NCBI GenBank assembly: GCA_030424825.1
Contig: JAUHWE010000141.1
Location: 1-9,297 of the forward strand
Source: Verrucomicrobiia bacterium
GTDB taxonomy: Bacteria; Verrucomicrobiota; Verrucomicrobiia; Opitutales; Opitutaceae
DNA length: 9,297 bases
Reading direction: 5' to 3'
Part shown: one piece after another, positions 6,344 to 9,297 of the stretch
Position numbering within the stretch: position 1 is the stretch's first letter
How the letters are laid out: each line of letters opens with the position of its first letter
The notes under the pieces: model-generated
Told to the model about the DNA's origin: nothing
Seen by the model: the letters and a program-made list of their open reading frames with translations, nothing else
The model's database searches: none
Made by a program: the position numbers and the translations under genes

Positions 6344-6376
6344 GCAACACCGCTCAAGAATAAGTTGCACCGCTCG
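6342..6376 (+). repeat. Direct repeat and small hairpins in the phoH-pgpH gap
   Basis: CACCGCTC occurs at 6348-6355 and 6368-6375, 20 bases apart, about two helical turns. The first copy overlaps a TTGAGC/GCTCAA hairpin with a 6-nt loop that includes the phoH stop. GCAAC (6344-6348) can also pair with GTTGC (6364-6368). There is no T-run, so this is not a standard terminator. It could be a protein-binding site or an RNA processing element, or chance in a short gap. Confidence 0.3.
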
Positions 6377-6416
6377 TTGAAATTGAATCTTTTCAGCTAC
6401 ATCACGTCGAACACGC

Positions 6417-8789
6417 ATGCCTCTTTCTGAGCAGTTCAGAGCGCTTCTAAATCGCTTCTTCCCCAAAAAGCGGAAGAAGCGGAAGACGGAGGCATCCTCA
6501 TCCCTCCTTATTTTCCTCGAGGAAAGCCGGGCTATCTCCATCGTTATTTTCGCGATTACGGTAGCGTCGATCGTCGTGACCAGCTTCATGGGCATCAAGC
6601 CCTCCGGCTTCCAGTTCCTCCCCAACCAGCTCGCGACCATACGTATCGTCGCCTCGGAAGACTTCACCTACCAAAGCGCAATTCTCACGGAACGTAAACG
6701 CGAGCAACTCCTCACCGAAGTGCCTCCCGTCTACCGTACCGATATGAAGTACTTCACGACTTTCAGCACTCACGTGAACGAATTGCTGGAAGCCATGGAC
6801 AAATTCGCTTCCGTTGAGCAGGATCTCTCAGCAAATGCCGCCCAAAGCTACATAAGCGAAATCACCGAATCGTTTAACGAAAAGGGTAACTACCGGCTTT
6901 CCGCCTCGGACCTAACCACCATTCTCGAATTCTCAGACGCCAGAACTCGCCGAGACCTAATCGAGACGGGCCTTATCAGCCTGAGGGAAAGCTACAAGAT
7001 CGGGATCTACGACAAGGAAGACTCGAATTTCGATTTTGGCGGGCAGTCCGTCGCCCTTTTCAAAACAGACAACGAAGTCAGCCAGCGACGTATCGAATCC
7101 ACTGACGACGCGCTTACCATGCTGCGGGTCGCCTTGAATGCGGAAAATGTTCCTCCGCGGGTTTCGAGCGCCTTCAGCAGACTCTTCCGCGACGGAGTGC
7201 GCCCCAACTTTAAGCGCGACGAAACTGAGATTCTCGCTTTGCGCCAGAAGATGCTAGAGTCCCTCCAACCCGTAATCGTGCGCGTGGAAAAGGGAGCCAG
7301 TATTATAGAGCCGAATACGAGAGTGACCCCAGAACAGTACGAACAACACCTTGCGTACATTCGCCACCTCGACGGCAAAGAAGTTGACACACTCGATTTT
7401 CAGCTGATCGGCAGAGCTCTAATGGTAATGGCCATGCTCACAGCCGCAACCTTCTATATTCGCCTTGAAGACCGAGCAACTCTGCTCAGCAACGGCCGGC
7501 TAGGACTGCTGGCTCTCGTCGTAGTGTGCAATCTCGCCTTGGTGCGCCTTTGCTTCGAACTCGGCAATCTCGAACAATTCCTTTACGACAGCAGCCTGTC
7601 CGCAGTCCTTCCTTACATCACCCCAACCTCGCTGGCTCCGCTAATCATTGCCATCCTCATGGGCAGCGGTCCGGGACTGCTTACGGCGATGGTCGTCAGC
7701 CTGTTCTCCGCAGTTATGTTTGGCAATCGTCTGGAACTCATGGTGATGACGTTTCTGGCCTCCTGTGTCGCCATATTCATCTGTCGCAATATCAGAAGAA
7801 GAGGGCGTGTGGTAACGGCAGGTGTCGCAGGTGGACTCTGCATCTCCCTCTTTACGTTACTCTATAACTTGGCGGATGGGCTCCCGATCGACACGATCTT
7901 TCATCAAGTATCTGCTGCTGCCATTACGGGCCTTGTACAGGGGGTCGTCATTGTGGGCGTATTGCCCATCCTAGAGACCCTTTTCAAACGGACCACAGAC
8001 ATCACTCTTCTAGAGCTCAGCGACTACAATCACCCACTTCTTCGTCGAATGCAGCTCGAGGCCCCAGGCACTTGGCACCATAGCCTGATGGTTGCCAATT
8101 TGGCCGAGAACGCGTGCAATGCGATTAGGGGGAACGCCCTGCTCGCCCGCGTGAGTTGCATGTTTCATGACATCGGGAAAATGATCAAGCCGGAGTACTT
8201 CACGGAAAACCAGCTTGACGGACATAATCCCCACGACGAAAAAACGGCCTCATTCAGCGCTTTGGTTATCAAAAGCCATGTCAAGGAAGGGGTCGACTTA
8301 GGACTCACCTACAAATTGCCACGTCCGATTATCGATGTGATTCGCCAGCACCATGGCACCAACCTGATACGCTACTTCTATCACAAAGCGGTGCGACAGG
8401 CAGGTGAAGACGAGACCGGGAAGAGCAAGGTTCTGGAATCGACCTATCGGTACGATGGACCCAAGCCACAATTCAAGGAAAGCGCGGTGATCCTTCTTGC
8501 GGACTCCCTGGAAGCGGCGAGTCGATCTTTGCCTAAAGTAACACCGCAAAATATCGAGGAGCTGGTTGAACGAATCTTCAAATCGAATATCGACGACGGG
8601 CAACTCGACGAATGCGCCATCACTATGGCCGAACTTGCAAAAATCAAAGAGAGTTTCATTTTCACTCTGATCAATTCACTGCATACACGTATCGCCTACC
8701 CAGGATCCAAAGAACAGGATACCGTATCCGCCAAAAAGACGACGAATGAACGAAAGTCCGAACGAGTCGAAGCGGGTGCTGGTCAATAG
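6417..8789 (+). CDS. pgpH: 7TM-HD phosphodiesterase, predicted cyclic-di-AMP hydrolase (PgpH family)
   Basis: This 790-residue inner-membrane protein has a Lys/Arg-rich cytoplasmic start (PKKRKKRK, 16-23), TM1 at about 39-58, a periplasmic 7TMR-HDED domain at about 60-328, a seven-helix membrane block at about 330-522 (including VVTAGVAGGLCISLFTLLYN from 465 and ITGLVQGVVIVGVLP from 503), and a cytoplasmic HD domain. All expected metal ligands are present: His555, His584-Asp585 (HDIGK), His621, His645-His646 and Asp696. Their spacing closely follows Listeria PgpH (29 residues between the first two and 37 to His621, both identical). PgpH hydrolyses c-di-AMP to pApA. At 790 residues it is somewhat longer than the Listeria protein (about 720). 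The C-terminal 40 or so residues after the HD domain are charged and overlap ybeY by 44 nt. No c-di-AMP cyclase is in the window. No Shine-Dalgarno precedes the ATG. Family assignment is firm; the substrate is inferred from family. Confidence 0.93.
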   Translation: MPLSEQFRALLNRFFPKKRKKRKTEASSSLLIFLEESRAISIVIFAITVASIVVTSFMGIKPSGFQFLPNQLATIRIVASEDFTYQSAILTERKREQLLTEVPPVYRTDMKYFTTFSTHVNELLEAMDKFASVEQDLSANAAQSYISEITESFNEKGNYRLSASDLTTILEFSDARTRRDLIETGLISLRESYKIGIYDKEDSNFDFGGQSVALFKTDNEVSQRRIESTDDALTMLRVALNAENVPPRVSSAFSRLFRDGVRPNFKRDETEILALRQKMLESLQPVIVRVEKGASIIEPNTRVTPEQYEQHLAYIRHLDGKEVDTLDFQLIGRALMVMAMLTAATFYIRLEDRATLLSNGRLGLLALVVVCNLALVRLCFELGNLEQFLYDSSLSAVLPYITPTSLAPLIIAILMGSGPGLLTAMVVSLFSAVMFGNRLELMVMTFLASCVAIFICRNIRRRGRVVTAGVAGGLCISLFTLLYNLADGLPIDTIFHQVSAAAITGLVQGVVIVGVLPILETLFKRTTDITLLELSDYNHPLLRRMQLEAPGTWHHSLMVANLAENACNAIRGNALLARVSCMFHDIGKMIKPEYFTENQLDGHNPHDEKTASFSALVIKSHVKEGVDLGLTYKLPRPIIDVIRQHHGTNLIRYFYHKAVRQAGEDETGKSKVLESTYRYDGPKPQFKESAVILLADSLEAASRSLPKVTPQNIEELVERIFKSNIDDGQLDECAITMAELAKIKESFIFTLINSLHTRIAYPGSKEQDTVSAKKTTNERKSERVEAGAGQ

Positions 8790-9225
8790 CCTCTGCCCCG
8801 AGCTTATCGCCAGCGATCAGGAAATTGAGCAGATGTTTGCCATCCTGGACGCGTTTGGCGGGTTTGACCCACCGGCTGGAGAACTATCTATCGCTTTTGT
8901 ATCCAAATTAGAGATATCACGAATTCACGGAGAATTCATGCAGGACGACTCACCAACAGATGTAATTACCTTTCCGGGGGACCTCGATGACGGCACGGCG
9001 GGCGAAATTTGCGTATGCCCCGAGATTGCCCTCGAGTATGCGAGTGAAAACGGGAAAGGATTTGCTGAAGAGCTAACGCTCTATCTGGTTCATGGATATT
9101 TGCATTTGTGCGGATTCAAGGACAAGGAGGAAGACGATCGGATCGAGATGCGAAACGCTGAGAATATCGCGATGAAAACACTCTCCGAGAGAAACGCCAT
9201 ACCCCGTTTTTCAATACCTATTTAA
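8746..9225 (+). CDS. ybeY: Endoribonuclease YbeY, rRNA maturation factor
   Basis: YbeY is a small metal-dependent RNase for 16S rRNA 3'-end processing and ribosome quality control. At 159 residues it fits the family (E. coli 155). The substrate-side block SPTDVITFPGDL (69-80) with Arg59 upstream, GEICVCPEIA (86-95) and the zinc segment HGYLHLCGFKD (116-126) are clear. The family zinc motif is H-x3-H-x5-H. Here His116 and His120 are present but the third position is Asp126, in the sequence FKDKEEDDRIEM. I recall similar D variants in Bacteroidota YbeY, so this is probably functional. The ATG at 8746 overlaps pgpH by 44 nt. A GTG at 8776, after the purine-rich GAAGCGG, would shorten the protein to 149 residues and the overlap to 14 nt, and it starts just before the first strand (VLVNSL). 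Confidence 0.93.
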   Translation: MNESPNESKRVLVNSLCPELIASDQEIEQMFAILDAFGGFDPPAGELSIAFVSKLEISRIHGEFMQDDSPTDVITFPGDLDDGTAGEICVCPEIALEYASENGKGFAEELTLYLVHGYLHLCGFKDKEEDDRIEMRNAENIAMKTLSERNAIPRFSIPI

Positions 9226-9233
9226 TCATACAA

Positions 9234-9297
9234 ATGGACGAATCGTCGAGCAACGGCCCTAGGGAAAGACTCAAGCGACTGGTTTATAAATCAGTCT
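9234..9297 (+). CDS. Start of an unidentified gene, cut by the right edge
   Basis: The ATG lies 8 nt after the ybeY stop and the frame is open for 21 codons to the window end (MDESSSNGPRERLKRLVYKSV). The tight spacing and same strand suggest it continues the phoH-pgpH-ybeY operon. After ybeY many bacteria carry a CorC/HlyC-type CBS-domain protein, a diacylglycerol kinase or Era. The polar start followed by a basic stretch would fit a cytoplasmic lead-in to any of these, so no identity is given. No Shine-Dalgarno is seen. Confidence 0.5.
   Translation, partial: MDESSSNGPRERLKRLVYKSV

Noticed and set aside
6230..6773. Minus-strand ORFs opposite the end of phoH and the start of pgpH
   Set aside because: They cross two well-supported plus-strand genes and show no domain signature.
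7526..7867. Plus-strand ORF of 113 codons in another frame within pgpH
   Set aside because: It overlaps the transmembrane block of pgpH, whose frame is intact, and its residues (many His, Arg, Ser, Gln) look like an off-frame reading.

Overview
The window looks like chromosomal DNA of a Gram-negative member of the PVC group, most likely a verrucomicrobium of the Opitutales/Puniceicoccales type. Three things point there. A Kdo transferase (waaA/kdtA) implies lipopolysaccharide. The phoH - pgpH - ybeY block sits next to an LPS gene. A large secreted protein carries Fn3/Ig-like modules and an S-x-L-x-N-x-S-x-R C-terminal repeat of a kind I associate with verrucomicrobial surface proteins. The lineage is inferred from memory of these families, not from a search. 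Ribosome binding sites are weak or absent at nearly every gene start.

Left half, minus strand (1 to about 4712). Reading in the direction of transcription: waaA (inner-membrane Kdo transferase), a hairpin over its stop codon, a small one-cluster ferredoxin with a possible promoter of its own, and a strong intrinsic terminator. After a 314-base spacer comes a very large secreted or surface protein whose reading frame stays open to the left edge; 928 codons are visible from the preferred start. Six-frame lists that require a stop codon miss this gene, although it fills about 30% of the window. Its modules are a signal peptide, an Fn3 domain, an Ig-like domain, two 100-residue tandem repeats, two more Ig-like domains, an unassigned beta-rich module, and then one complete and one cut copy of a 142-residue C-terminal repeat.

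Right half, plus strand (about 4850 to 9297), divergent from waaA across about 137 bases: an Ap4A-phosphorylase-like HIT protein, PhoH-like ATPase, a 7TM-HD phosphodiesterase of the PgpH type (predicted c-di-AMP hydrolase), the endoribonuclease YbeY, and the first 21 codons of another gene. Spacing tightens along the block (39 nt, 73 nt, a 44-nt overlap, 8 nt), as in an operon. PhoH-like ATPase and YbeY are linked to RNA metabolism and ribosome maturation; PgpH adds second-messenger turnover. The same phoH/pgpH/ybeY neighbourhood is known from Firmicutes.

I see no mobile element, CRISPR array, tRNA or rRNA. I do not claim a new multi-gene system. The most unusual points are the modular surface protein with its unassigned module, a 29-codon ORF with a near-ideal Shine-Dalgarno in that gene's leader, the Asp in place of the third zinc His in YbeY, and the TTGACA boxes lying about 40 nt before start codons that lack ribosome binding sites.
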